64,000 nucleotides of DNA from an uncultured Aquimarina sp. (GTDB lineage Bacteria; Bacteroidota; Bacteroidia; Flavobacteriales; Flavobacteriaceae), in contig CANMML010000022.1 in assembly GCA_947499005.1 (NCBI GenBank), forward strand, positions 1-64,000. Reading direction: 5' to 3'. Shown in pieces: positions 25,472 through 33,587 of the stretch. The position numbers were made by a program, and so were the translations under genes. Below the pieces are notes generated by a model. It saw only the letters and a list, made by a program, of their open reading frames with translations, searched no databases and was not told where the DNA came from. How positions within the stretch are numbered: the stretch's first letter is position 1; each line of letters opens with the position of its first letter.

Positions 25472-26923
25472 TTAATCTATCATCAATCCTGCTACTAATT
25501 TACCTGAAATTAGTGCTGGAGGTACTCCTGGCCCAGGTACGGTCAATTGCCCTGTAAAAAATAAATTTTTCACCTTCGAGCTACGTAAATTAGGCCTTAA
25601 AAAAGCAGTTTGTAATAATGTGTTTGCCATTCCATAAGCATTCCCTTTATAAGAATTGTACCTTGACACAAAATCATTTACACAAAAGCTTTTCTTAAAA
25701 TTAATGTTATTCTGTATAACATTTCCTGTCTTTTCCTCGAATCTCGTTATAATTTTGTTAAAATACTGAGATCTCAATGCTTCAGTATCCTCTACCCCAG
25801 GTGCTAATGGCACTAGAAAGAAACCATTTTCGCAACCCTCAGGTGCTGTTTTGGGGTCTGTTATTGAGGTGAAATTTGCATAAAACAAAGGTTCTGTAGG
25901 CCATTTGGGGTCATCATAAATCTCATAAGCATGCTTTTCGAAATCTGTATCGAAAAACAAATTATGATGACTTACATTTTTCAATTTCTTATCAAAACCT
26001 ACGTAAAACAATAAGCTCGATGGAGCAAATATTTTCTTTTCCCAATATTGCTCGCTATACTGCTTGTTTTCTACTTCCAATAAGGTTTCCGTATGATGGT
26101 AATCAGCACCACTAAGCACTTTATCAAATGCGTTAAAATCACCGTTAACCGTTATCCCTTTCGTAATTTTGTTTTCTACATGAATTCTATCGACATTAGC
26201 ATTCACTACAAATGTTACGCCTAATGATTTGGCTAATTTCACCATTCCCTCTACTACAGCATGCATTCCTCCTTTAGGTTGCCAAGTACCAAGACCAAAA
26301 TCTGCATAGTTCATAAAGTTGTAAAACGCAGGAGTATCTTTTGGTTTTGCTCCTAAAAACAAGACCGGAAACTCTAAAATAGAAACCAATCTAGGATCTT
26401 TTACTTTTTTCCGAACCTCCTTGGAGACATTACTAAAAAACTGTCCAAGCTTCGTTACTGTTTTAGGAGTAACTAGCTCTAAAGGGGATATCCCAGGCCG
26501 GTATACCAAATCTTTAATGGCTACATCATAATTGCTTTTTGCATCAGCTATAAATACTTCTAAAGCTTTTGCACTTCCTTTCTCTATTTTTTCGAAAGCA
26601 GCATAGATATCGTCCAATGTATCTGGTATATCAATTTTACTATTTTCAAAAAAAACCGAATATGCTGGATTTAGTTTTTCAATACTGTAAAAATCAGAAG
26701 ATTTGTATCCGAAATCATTAAAAAAGCGCTCAAATACATCTGGCATCCAATACCATGAAGGCCCCATATCGAACGTATAGCCTTCAACTTTTAGCTGACT
26801 TGCTCTTCCGCCTAAACTTTCATTTTTTTCAAAAACAGTTACTTGATAACCTTCTTTTGCCAAATAACAAGCTGCAGATAAAGAAGAAAATCCAGAACCT
26901 ATTACTGCTATTGTTTTCCCCAT
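25472..26923 (-). CDS. crtI: Phytoene desaturase
   Basis: The N-terminal FAD site is IAVIGSGFSSLSAACYLAKEGYQVTVFEKN; the CrtI-type middle DMGPSWYWMPDVFERFF and the C-terminal FFTGQLTVPGPGVPPALISGK match bacterial desaturases. At 483 residues the length is normal. It turns phytoene into lycopene in four desaturations. It follows merR with a 2-nt gap, so regulator and pathway are cotranscribed. Confidence 0.95.
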   Translation of the reverse strand: MGKTIAVIGSGFSSLSAACYLAKEGYQVTVFEKNESLGGRASQLKVEGYTFDMGPSWYWMPDVFERFFNDFGYKSSDFYSIEKLNPAYSVFFENSKIDIPDTLDDIYAAFEKIEKGSAKALEVFIADAKSNYDVAIKDLVYRPGISPLELVTPKTVTKLGQFFSNVSKEVRKKVKDPRLVSILEFPVLFLGAKPKDTPAFYNFMNYADFGLGTWQPKGGMHAVVEGMVKLAKSLGVTFVVNANVDRIHVENKITKGITVNGDFNAFDKVLSGADYHHTETLLEVENKQYSEQYWEKKIFAPSSLLFYVGFDKKLKNVSHHNLFFDTDFEKHAYEIYDDPKWPTEPLFYANFTSITDPKTAPEGCENGFFLVPLAPGVEDTEALRSQYFNKIITRFEEKTGNVIQNNINFKKSFCVNDFVSRYNSYKGNAYGMANTLLQTAFLRPNLRSSKVKNLFFTGQLTVPGPGVPPALISGKLVAGLMID

Positions 26924-26925
26924 TC

Positions 26926-27816
26926 TTAATTTATCAATTTTTCAAAATCTTCAAATGAATGAATGGTTTTTATTTCCACAGAATAAGGTATCGACACATG
27001 CTGCAAATGCCTTCCCATTACCCACAATTGATGATCTGTACCTTTACATATTTTCTCTTTAAAGTCATCGATATAGGATAACGTACCATCTAGTTTTGGA
27101 GCAACTGTAAAATATGATGCAAATACTAAATGATTTTGCAAACCTGCCAAATTCTCTAAATATTCTGTAGATATATTACCACCTAAATAGATTGATTTAT
27201 ATCCTTCTTCGAGTACAATACTATTTAAGAATAATAGACTTAAATCATGAATCTCTCCAGCAGGTAAAAACAATACAAAAGTTTTATCTTTTCGTACAAC
27301 ATCTTTCTTTTGTAACTCTTCGATATACGTAATTAACTTCTGCTTGATAAGGTTTGATATGAAATGTTCATGAGTACTATTAATACTATTGGTTTGCCAA
27401 AGCATCCCAATTTCATTTAAAAAAGGTATAAATACATCTTGAAATATCTTTCTAAAACCAAATCGCTGAGACATTTTATCATAGGTATCATGGAAATTAG
27501 AAGCACTGTAATTGAGCATTGCCATTTTAAGATCATTAAATGACCTATCAATCGTAGTTTGATCAGATACTATACTATTCACATATTGATCAACTTCTTC
27601 CTGTGATAACTTTGAAATCCTAGAAATTTTATAACCACAGTTTACTAAAAACGAAACATTTAGTAACTTCTGTAAGCTCTGTAGGCTATATAAGCGAATA
27701 TTCGTATCCGTTCGCTCTGGATTCAACAAACTATAACGTTTCTCCCAAATTCGAATCGTATGCGCTTTTATCCCACAAATATTCTCCAAGTCTTTGATAC
27801 TGTAAGCCTGATTCAT
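26926..27816 (-). CDS. MerR-family regulator with CarH/LitR-like B12-binding domain
   Basis: Residues 1-70 are a MerR winged helix (YSIKDLENICGIKAHTIRIWEKRY). Residues about 95-170 form a helical bundle, and the rest is a Rossmann-like cobalamin domain. W140 and E150-H151 have the same spacing as W131 and E141-H142 in Thermus CarH, which contact the adenosyl group. H190 in GEIHDLS is the likely lower axial ligand. The His after the Trp that rewires cobalt after light in CarH (H132) is Gln here. The family represses carotenoid genes in the dark and releases on light. It heads the crt operon and probably controls itself through TTAAACA repeats 19 nt before its ATG. Confidence 0.85.
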   Translation of the reverse strand: MNQAYSIKDLENICGIKAHTIRIWEKRYSLLNPERTDTNIRLYSLQSLQKLLNVSFLVNCGYKISRISKLSQEEVDQYVNSIVSDQTTIDRSFNDLKMAMLNYSASNFHDTYDKMSQRFGFRKIFQDVFIPFLNEIGMLWQTNSINSTHEHFISNLIKQKLITYIEELQKKDVVRKDKTFVLFLPAGEIHDLSLLFLNSIVLEEGYKSIYLGGNISTEYLENLAGLQNHLVFASYFTVAPKLDGTLSYIDDFKEKICKGTDHQLWVMGRHLQHVSIPYSVEIKTIHSFEDFEKLIN

Positions 27817-27834
27817 TTTGTTTACTTATTGAGA

Positions 27835-27858
27835 TTAAACATTAAACAAATTTAAACA
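27835..27858 (-). promoter_or_regulatory. crt operon promoter overlapped by three TTAAACA direct repeats
   Basis: On the plus strand TTAAACA occurs at 27835-27841, 27842-27848 and 27852-27858. On the minus strand this embeds TAAATTTG (27854-27847), a -7 box, about 30 nt before the merR ATG. A repressor on the repeats would block the promoter. The repeat unit also occurs at the photolyase promoter. Confidence 0.65.
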
Positions 27859-27973
27859 AATAATCGAGTTATGAAAATATTTTATTTGTGCTTTACATTT
27901 ATTTAAGATGCTTTTAACGAAAACAATAAGAGTGTAAACTTCTTCATTAAATGATTTATTGAACACAATCATA

Positions 27974-27999
27974 CTGACATTTTTAAGACAGTTTGTCAG
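27974..27999 (+). promoter_or_regulatory. Putative stress operator upstream of htpG
   Basis: CTGACA (27974-27979) and TGTCAG (27994-27999) form an inverted repeat, and GACA-GTT-TGTC (27987-27997) a tighter one within it. No TAnnTTTG box is seen between here and the ATG. A heat-shock role is inferred from the position only. Confidence 0.45.
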
Positions 28000-28062
28000 A
28001 TTCTAATAATTGGTATTTTTTTTGGACAACGTACAAAACATTAAACATAAATTATAACACTT

Positions 28063-29946
28063 ATGGCTACAGGAAATATTAATGTTTCGGTTGAAAACAT
28101 TTTCCCGTTAATTAAGAAATTTTTATACTCGGATCACGAAATTTTCTTACGTGAATTAATCTCTAACGCTACAGACGCAACTTTAAAGTTAAAACACCTT
28201 ACTAGTATTGGTGAAGCTAAAGTTGAATATGGAAATCCATTTATTGAGATAAAAGTCGATAAAGAAGCAAAAACGATTCGTATTATTGATCAAGGACTTG
28301 GTATGACTACTGAGGAAGTTGAGAAATACATCAATCAAGTAGCTTTTTCTGGAGCAGAAGAGTTTCTAGAAAAATATAAAGATAGTGCTCAAGATTCTGG
28401 AATCATCGGACATTTTGGACTTGGATTTTACTCTGCCTTTATGGTAGCTGAAAAGGTTGAAATTATTACCAAATCTTATAAAGATGCTCCTGCAGCTCAT
28501 TGGATTTGCGATGGTTCTCCTACATTTACTTTAGAAGAAGCGGATAAAACCGAAAGAGGAACTGAAATTGTTCTTCATGTAAGCGAAGATGAGACCGAAT
28601 TCTTAGAAGAGTCTAAAATTAGTGAGCTTTTAACGAAGTATAACAAGTTTATGCCTGTTCCGATTAAGTTTGGAACGAAAACAGAAACACTTCCTAAACC
28701 AGAAGATGCTAAGGAAGAAGACCCTGCTCCTACTCAGGAAGTAGATAATATCATCAATAATCCTACACCTGCTTGGACTAAAAAACCAGCTGATCTAGAA
28801 GAAGAAGATTATAAGAGTTTCTACAGAGAATTGTATCCTATGCAATTCGAAGAGCCTTTATTCAATATTCATCTAAATGTTGATCACCCATTTAACTTAA
28901 CTGGTATTTTATATTTCCCAAAATTAAGTGGAGATATGAGTATGCAAAAGGATCGCATTCAATTATACCAAAATCAAGTTTTTGTAACAGACAATGTTGA
29001 AGGAATCGTTCCTGAATTTTTAACCATGTTACGCGGGGTTATCGATTCTCCTGATATTCCATTAAATGTATCTCGTTCTTATTTACAGGCTGATGGAGCT
29101 GTAAAGAAAATTTCGGGTTACATAACGCGTAAGGTCGCTGACAAATTGAGTTCTTTATTCAAAAATAATCGAGAAGATTTTGAAGCTAAATGGAATGATA
29201 TCAAAGTAGTTATCGAATATGGAATGCTATCGGAAGATAAATTCTATGATAAAGCTGACAAATTTGCTTTATACCCTACTGTAGATAATAATTTCTTCAC
29301 TTTTGAAGAATTAAAAGAGCAAATTAAAGATGCTCAAACAGACAAAGACGGGAAGCTTGTTGTGCTTTATGCTTCAAATAAAGATGCACAACACAGTTAT
29401 ATACAAGCTGCAAAAGACAAAGGATACCAAGTAATTTTATTAGATTCTCCAATTGTTTCTCACTTAATTCAAAAGCTAGAAACTTCTCATGAAAATACTA
29501 CATTCGTTCGCGTTGATGGGGATCATATCGATAATTTAATTAAGAAAGACGACAACGTAATTTCTAAATTATCAGATGAAGAAAAAGAGCAATTAAAAGA
29601 AACTATCGAAAAAGTGGTTCCTAAAGAGACTTTTACTGTTCAAGTAGAAGCTATGGATAGTAAGGCTGCTCCTTTCTTAATTACGCAATCAGAATTTATG
29701 CGTCGTATGAAAGAAATGCAAGCTACTGGTGGTGGAGGTATGAATATGTTTGGAAATTTCCCTGAAACATACAATTTAGTAGTAAACGGAAATTCTGATT
29801 TCATAGGAAAAATAAACGCTACAGAAGGTGAAGAAGCTAAAGAAGGGTTAATTAAACAAGCCTTAGATTTAGCTAAATTATCGCAAAACCTATTGACAGG
29901 AGAAGATTTAACGAACTTCATCAAGCGTAGTTTCGAGTTAATTTAA
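28063..29946 (+). CDS. htpG: Molecular chaperone HtpG (HSP90)
   Basis: The 627 residues are typical of HtpG. The GHKL ATPase motifs are intact: ELISNATDATLK, IDQGLGMT, and IGHFGLGFYSAFMVA. The middle domain has DMSMQKDRIQLYQNQVFVTDN and IDSPDIPLNVSRSYLQ with the catalytic Arg. The C-terminal dimer part ends in LTNFIKRSFELI. It is a cytoplasmic ATP-dependent chaperone. An acidic linker (PEDAKEEDPAPTQEVDN) between N and M domains is as in other Bacteroidota. It is monocistronic, with a terminator at 29975. Confidence 0.97.
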   Translation: MATGNINVSVENIFPLIKKFLYSDHEIFLRELISNATDATLKLKHLTSIGEAKVEYGNPFIEIKVDKEAKTIRIIDQGLGMTTEEVEKYINQVAFSGAEEFLEKYKDSAQDSGIIGHFGLGFYSAFMVAEKVEIITKSYKDAPAAHWICDGSPTFTLEEADKTERGTEIVLHVSEDETEFLEESKISELLTKYNKFMPVPIKFGTKTETLPKPEDAKEEDPAPTQEVDNIINNPTPAWTKKPADLEEEDYKSFYRELYPMQFEEPLFNIHLNVDHPFNLTGILYFPKLSGDMSMQKDRIQLYQNQVFVTDNVEGIVPEFLTMLRGVIDSPDIPLNVSRSYLQADGAVKKISGYITRKVADKLSSLFKNNREDFEAKWNDIKVVIEYGMLSEDKFYDKADKFALYPTVDNNFFTFEELKEQIKDAQTDKDGKLVVLYASNKDAQHSYIQAAKDKGYQVILLDSPIVSHLIQKLETSHENTTFVRVDGDHIDNLIKKDDNVISKLSDEEKEQLKETIEKVVPKETFTVQVEAMDSKAAPFLITQSEFMRRMKEMQATGGGGMNMFGNFPETYNLVVNGNSDFIGKINATEGEEAKEGLIKQALDLAKLSQNLLTGEDLTNFIKRSFELI

Positions 29947-29974
29947 GATACAATAGTAATTTTCACAAAAAAAT

Positions 29975-30009
29975 AAAGGCTACTTCCATCAAAAAGGAGT
30001 AGCCTTTGT
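29975..30009 (+). terminator. Terminator of htpG
   Basis: AAAGGCTAC-T-TCC pairs with GGA-GTAGCCTTT with one bulged T, followed by GTTTATTTT. Confidence 0.8.
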
Positions 30010-30110
30010 TTATTTTATCCTAAAGATATGCAACTTATCGAAAAACATATCATTATTCTGATTTTCAGATACTTAAGTTTTATTTTAGCGAAAAATTAAC
30101 TTTCACTAAA

Positions 30111-30566
30111 ATGAATCAAACACATATTGTTTCTAAAATAAATGTCTTAATTAATAGTTTAGATCTACTTAAAACAAATTACTATCGTCTGTCATTGCAG
30201 CTTGATAATCCTACATTTGATTATTTAAGACAAAAAATAACAGATTTACAATTGATCTTTGAAAAAGAATACACTAATTACAGTGGTAATAAAATTTCAA
30301 AACAACAACATTTGATTACAGCATTAGTAAGCGATAAAGAAAGACTCGCACAAAACATATCTAGTTTACACCAAATTAGAACATCCATTTCGGAAATTAC
30401 GAATACTGTAATCGCTTCAAATAGTTTCAAAAATTCATTAATACAGATTTCTAAGTTATGTGCTAGAGAAATTGTCTTAATACAAAATGAAATTAGGGAG
30501 CTTGATAATGATTATACCAATATTGCGCTCATTAATAAAGAGAAACTCTTAACACTACAATATTAG
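30111..30566 (+). CDS. Small helical cytoplasmic protein of unknown function
   Basis: The 151-residue protein has no signal peptide or membrane segment and is predicted almost all-helical by its heptad pattern (INVLINSLDLLKTNYYRLSLQL, LRQKITDLQLIFEKE, and ISSLHQIRTSISEIT). It could be a coiled-coil adaptor. I do not recognise a family. It is monocistronic with its own terminator at 30584. The start at ATG 30111 is the only in-frame ATG near the 5' end. Confidence 0.65.
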   Translation: MNQTHIVSKINVLINSLDLLKTNYYRLSLQLDNPTFDYLRQKITDLQLIFEKEYTNYSGNKISKQQHLITALVSDKERLAQNISSLHQIRTSISEITNTVIASNSFKNSLIQISKLCAREIVLIQNEIRELDNDYTNIALINKEKLLTLQY

Positions 30567-30583
30567 AGACTAAATATAATTAC

Positions 30584-30607
30584 AGGGGGGCTTTGACTCC
30601 CTTTTTA
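30584..30607 (+). terminator. Short terminator behind the small helical protein
   Basis: AGGGGG and CTCCCT pair (one G-U) across a 7-nt loop and TTTT follows. Confidence 0.6.
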
Positions 30608-30816
30608 CATTCTTAAAACGTATTCTAATCGTTATGATGGACTCATTTCAACATCGAACATCAGCTATTAGAAACTATAAAAAACAATTATATTTTTAAA
30701 TTATAACCCAATATTAAGACGATCATCGATAGTTAATTCTAAAAAATCCATAAACTTTAGGTGTCGCTTATATTTTATATTAACTTGAAATAAATAATTA
30801 AAATAGTAAACCAAAA

Positions 30817-31296
30817 ATGAAATTTTCGAAAATTATTTTAAGTGTAATTATTATAGCCTTTAGTGCTATTGGATGTAAAAGCACTCAACCTATACGGCAA
30901 GCAGAACGTACGCTTAAAGGAAATTGGACATTAACTAATGTCAGTTATAGTCGACCTGGAAAGTTTAATGTAAAACTATACAATGATGCTGGGTCAGATT
31001 GTTTTGAAAATAGTGTATGGGCTTTTGTTCCTAATAACAATACAGGGACTTACCAGTTTACAAATTCAGGATGTGATCAAACACTTAAAAATGTTAAATG
31101 GACCATTCCAATCCCTGATGGAGACAGCTACAGTTTTTTAATGAAACCATTAACTGTTAAAAAGAAATCAATTGAAGGGAATAAAGGATTCCGTACAGGT
31201 TTGAACACATTAACGGAAACGACTATGGTATGGACTCAAAAATTACAATTTGAAGGACAACCATTTACAATTACTATGAACTTTGCAAAAAATTAA
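30817..31296 (+). CDS. Lipocalin-like lipoprotein
   Basis: A lipoprotein signal ends in AFSAIGCKST. The 135-residue mature part begins LKGNWTLTNVSYSRPG, the GxW start typical of lipocalin-like barrels, followed by eight strand-like segments and two Cys (CFENSVW, SGCDQ) that may pair. It lies 3 nt before an OmpA-type lipoprotein gene, a pair I recognise from Flavobacteria. It probably binds a small hydrophobic ligand or helps the envelope; the ligand is unknown. Confidence 0.8.
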   Translation: MKFSKIILSVIIIAFSAIGCKSTQPIRQAERTLKGNWTLTNVSYSRPGKFNVKLYNDAGSDCFENSVWAFVPNNNTGTYQFTNSGCDQTLKNVKWTIPIPDGDSYSFLMKPLTVKKKSIEGNKGFRTGLNTLTETTMVWTQKLQFEGQPFTITMNFAKN

Positions 31297-31299
31297 AAA

Positions 31300-31998
31300 A
31301 TGAAAGGATCTATAAAAAATATTGCTGTAGTAGGATTATCATTCTCTTTACTAGTAGGGTGTAAAGCTGTAGAAAATTCAAATAAAACTCAGCGAGGTGC
31401 TGTTATAGGTACAGCTGCAGGTGCTATACTAGGTGCTGTTATTGGCAACAATACTGGAAATAAAGGTGACGGAGGTGGAACCGGGGCAGTTATCGGTGGT
31501 GTCCTTGGTGGTGTTGTCGGTGGTGTTATCGGTCGAAAAATGGACAAACAAGCCGAACGTATTGAAGAAGAAATCCCTGGTGCAGTCGTAGAACGTGTAG
31601 GAGAAAGTATTAATGTAATCTTTGATGAAGAAAGTGGAATATACTTTGACACTAACAAATCGAATATCAATGCTGCCTCGAAAACAACTCTTGACAGATT
31701 AGAAAAGATTTTAGAAGATTATGCAGACACTAATATCTCTGTTACAGGTCATACAGACAATAGTGGTGCTGACGCCTACAATATGACATTGTCACAAAAA
31801 AGAGCTCAATCTGTAGCAGAATATCTTTATACTCATGGTCTAGACCCGAACCGATTTACAATTCAATGGTTTGGAGAAACAAAACCTAAATATGACAATG
31901 CTACAGAAGAAGGTAGAAAAAGAAATCGTCGCGTAGAATTAGGAATCGTTGCAAATGAAAAGATGATTGAAGATGCTAAGCGTGAAGCTGGGCAATAA
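31300..31998 (+). CDS. OmpA-family lipoprotein with glycine zipper
   Basis: After a lipobox (LLVGCKAVE) comes a glycine-zipper stretch of about 45 residues (GTAAGAILGAVIGNNTG, GAVIGGVLGGVVGGVIG), which can span or insert in a membrane. An OmpA C-terminal peptidoglycan-binding domain follows: IYFDTNKSNINAAS, VTGHTDNSGADAYNMTLSQKRAQSV, and RKRNRRVELGI. It tethers the outer membrane to murein. Its ATG is 3 nt after the lipocalin-like gene, so the pair is an operon. Confidence 0.9.
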   Translation: MKGSIKNIAVVGLSFSLLVGCKAVENSNKTQRGAVIGTAAGAILGAVIGNNTGNKGDGGGTGAVIGGVLGGVVGGVIGRKMDKQAERIEEEIPGAVVERVGESINVIFDEESGIYFDTNKSNINAASKTTLDRLEKILEDYADTNISVTGHTDNSGADAYNMTLSQKRAQSVAEYLYTHGLDPNRFTIQWFGETKPKYDNATEEGRKRNRRVELGIVANEKMIEDAKREAGQ

Positions 31999-32011
31999 TT
32001 CTAATAAATTA

Positions 32012-32046
32012 AAAAGCTTACTAGTTTTTTAAAACATAGCTTTTAT
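32012..32046 (+). terminator. Likely terminator of the lipocalin-OmpA operon
   Basis: AAAAGCT and AGCTTTT pair across a 19-nt loop just behind the OmpA stop. Confidence 0.45.
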
Positions 32047-32225
32047 ACGATTTACTAACAAAAATTTCGCATATCTGTCGTTTTTTTTTCACTATTCTTT
32101 CGTTAAAAAAAGCAACCGTAACTTAGGCTACGCTTGATTTTTTTGCCTTAGACTAGTAAAAAATAATTCAGCATATTAATACGAAATTCTTATCAGCAAA
32201 TCGTATTAAGACAACATTAGAAAGT

Positions 32226-32259
32226 AAAAAAGGGAAGCCGTTTGGCTTCCCTTTTTTTT
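32226..32259. terminator. Bidirectional terminator
   Basis: AAAGGGAAGCC-GTTT-GGCTTCCCTTT is a perfect 11-bp hairpin, with A and T runs on both sides. It separates the convergent OmpA and lipoprotein genes. The 180 nt before it contain no gene that I can support. Confidence 0.92.
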
Positions 32260-32280
32260 GAACTAGTCAAATCCTTATGA

Positions 32281-33369
32281 CTACATCATAGATTTACCTT
32301 CCATTGGCTGAGCTGGTTGTACTTTAATATCAATAACAATAAAGTCATCATTATCAAAACCTGGCTTTATCTCTTTCACTAAAATTAAACCTTTATCACC
32401 ATAATTATCTACGAATTCAATTACATCACCTTCACTTAAGTTTATGATGTTTGTAGCTGTAGATTTAATGATATCATCTAAATCACTAGAAATAGATACT
32501 GCATCAAAATCAGCGCTAGTTCTATTAGATTCAGAAAAATAAGCTTGATTTAAAGTTTCATTTTCTGCATCTTCCTCATCATCACCTGGCTCTAATCCTT
32601 CTACTGGAAAACCAAAAGTAGCATCGAAATCTTGTACAGAAACTAAACTTGCATTATGATTAGCCGAAACTCCTGAAGCCCCATAATAGTAACCGAAGTC
32701 CCATAATGCTCTAAATTCTGGTCCATCAATAATTTTATGTGCTTGACCTGTTAATAAAGAAAAGAAAGTATCGAATTTACCTTCAGAATCTGGTGCAAAT
32801 AATTTTATATCAGAAAATGATCTAACCGCAGAAGCTGGATTCACTCCGGTACCTACTTTCACGGTAATAGAACCAACTCCCAATAACAAACGCTTTGATG
32901 CATCTCTAAAATCTCCTTTTCCTGTAGTTGACCAGAAATTATAAACAATCTCTCCATTTGCATCTGTTGGAACATCAAGATTAAAAGTAAAATCTAATGT
33001 ACTTCTTGTATCTCCATCTATATCGATTGATCCATCTGCCTTGGTTGCTCTATTCCCTAATTCAGGAATAACAAATGGCTCAGGTGTACCTCCCAATTCA
33101 GACCTAGTAACATAAAGTCTCCTTTGTTTTTTATCTGTTGTAGTAAAGATTACTCTTGCTTCAGTAGTTGTTCCTGCACTCCCTGTTGCTTCCGCTACGA
33201 AAATATCATCATCACTACCCCCTTCTGTGATACGAATTGTAGGAGTAGATGCATCCCCTCCTCCATTATTTCCTGTACCCAATACGTCATCAGAGTCACC
33301 GTCTCCTCCACAGCTTACAATTGCTAATGCCCCTAATACAGCAAATAAACTTAATTTTAATCTTTTCAT
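32281..33369 (-). CDS. Large secreted lipoprotein of unknown function
   Basis: A lipobox (ALAIVSCGGDGDSDD; Cys about 20) is followed by an acidic low-complexity linker and a 310-residue beta-rich domain with repeated VEGLEPGDDEEDAENE-like acidic stretches. No catalytic motif is visible. The acidic residues right after Cys suit surface export in Bacteroidota. It has the clearest promoter in the window (33398-33428) and a shared terminator. The family is not recognised. Confidence 0.78.
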   Translation of the reverse strand: MKRLKLSLFAVLGALAIVSCGGDGDSDDVLGTGNNGGGDASTPTIRITEGGSDDDIFVAEATGSAGTTTEARVIFTTTDKKQRRLYVTRSELGGTPEPFVIPELGNRATKADGSIDIDGDTRSTLDFTFNLDVPTDANGEIVYNFWSTTGKGDFRDASKRLLLGVGSITVKVGTGVNPASAVRSFSDIKLFAPDSEGKFDTFFSLLTGQAHKIIDGPEFRALWDFGYYYGASGVSANHNASLVSVQDFDATFGFPVEGLEPGDDEEDAENETLNQAYFSESNRTSADFDAVSISSDLDDIIKSTATNIINLSEGDVIEFVDNYGDKGLILVKEIKPGFDNDDFIVIDIKVQPAQPMEGKSMM

Positions 33370-33397
33370 ATTGATTGATTTTTGTGTTATTTAATTT

Positions 33398-33428
33398 CAA
33401 AAATAGATTACTTCGCTCACATTACAAA
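33398..33428 (-). promoter_or_regulatory. Consensus Bacteroidota promoter
   Basis: On the minus strand TTTG (33428-33425), 19 nt, then TATTTTTG (33405-33398). The ATG follows 28 nt later. This matches TTTG-N19-TAnnTTTG exactly. Confidence 0.85.
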
Positions 33429-33536
33429 CAGTATACCAAAATTTGATTTTTCAAACTTTAACTATAATGTTTTAGTAGGCATTATTTTAGTATAAAACTG
33501 AAAAACAACACTATAAAACCTAAATTCCATATCAAA

Positions 33537-33567
33537 AAAAGTCTCACCTATTTTAAGTGAGACTTTT
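33537..33567. terminator. Terminator of the C1q-like protein gene
   Basis: AAAAGTCTCAC and GTGAGACTTTT pair around a 9-nt loop; A/T runs flank both sides. It lies just past the stop of the minus-strand gene at 33588. Confidence 0.9.
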
Positions 33568-33587
33568 ATATTAGAAAACTTTAGTGC

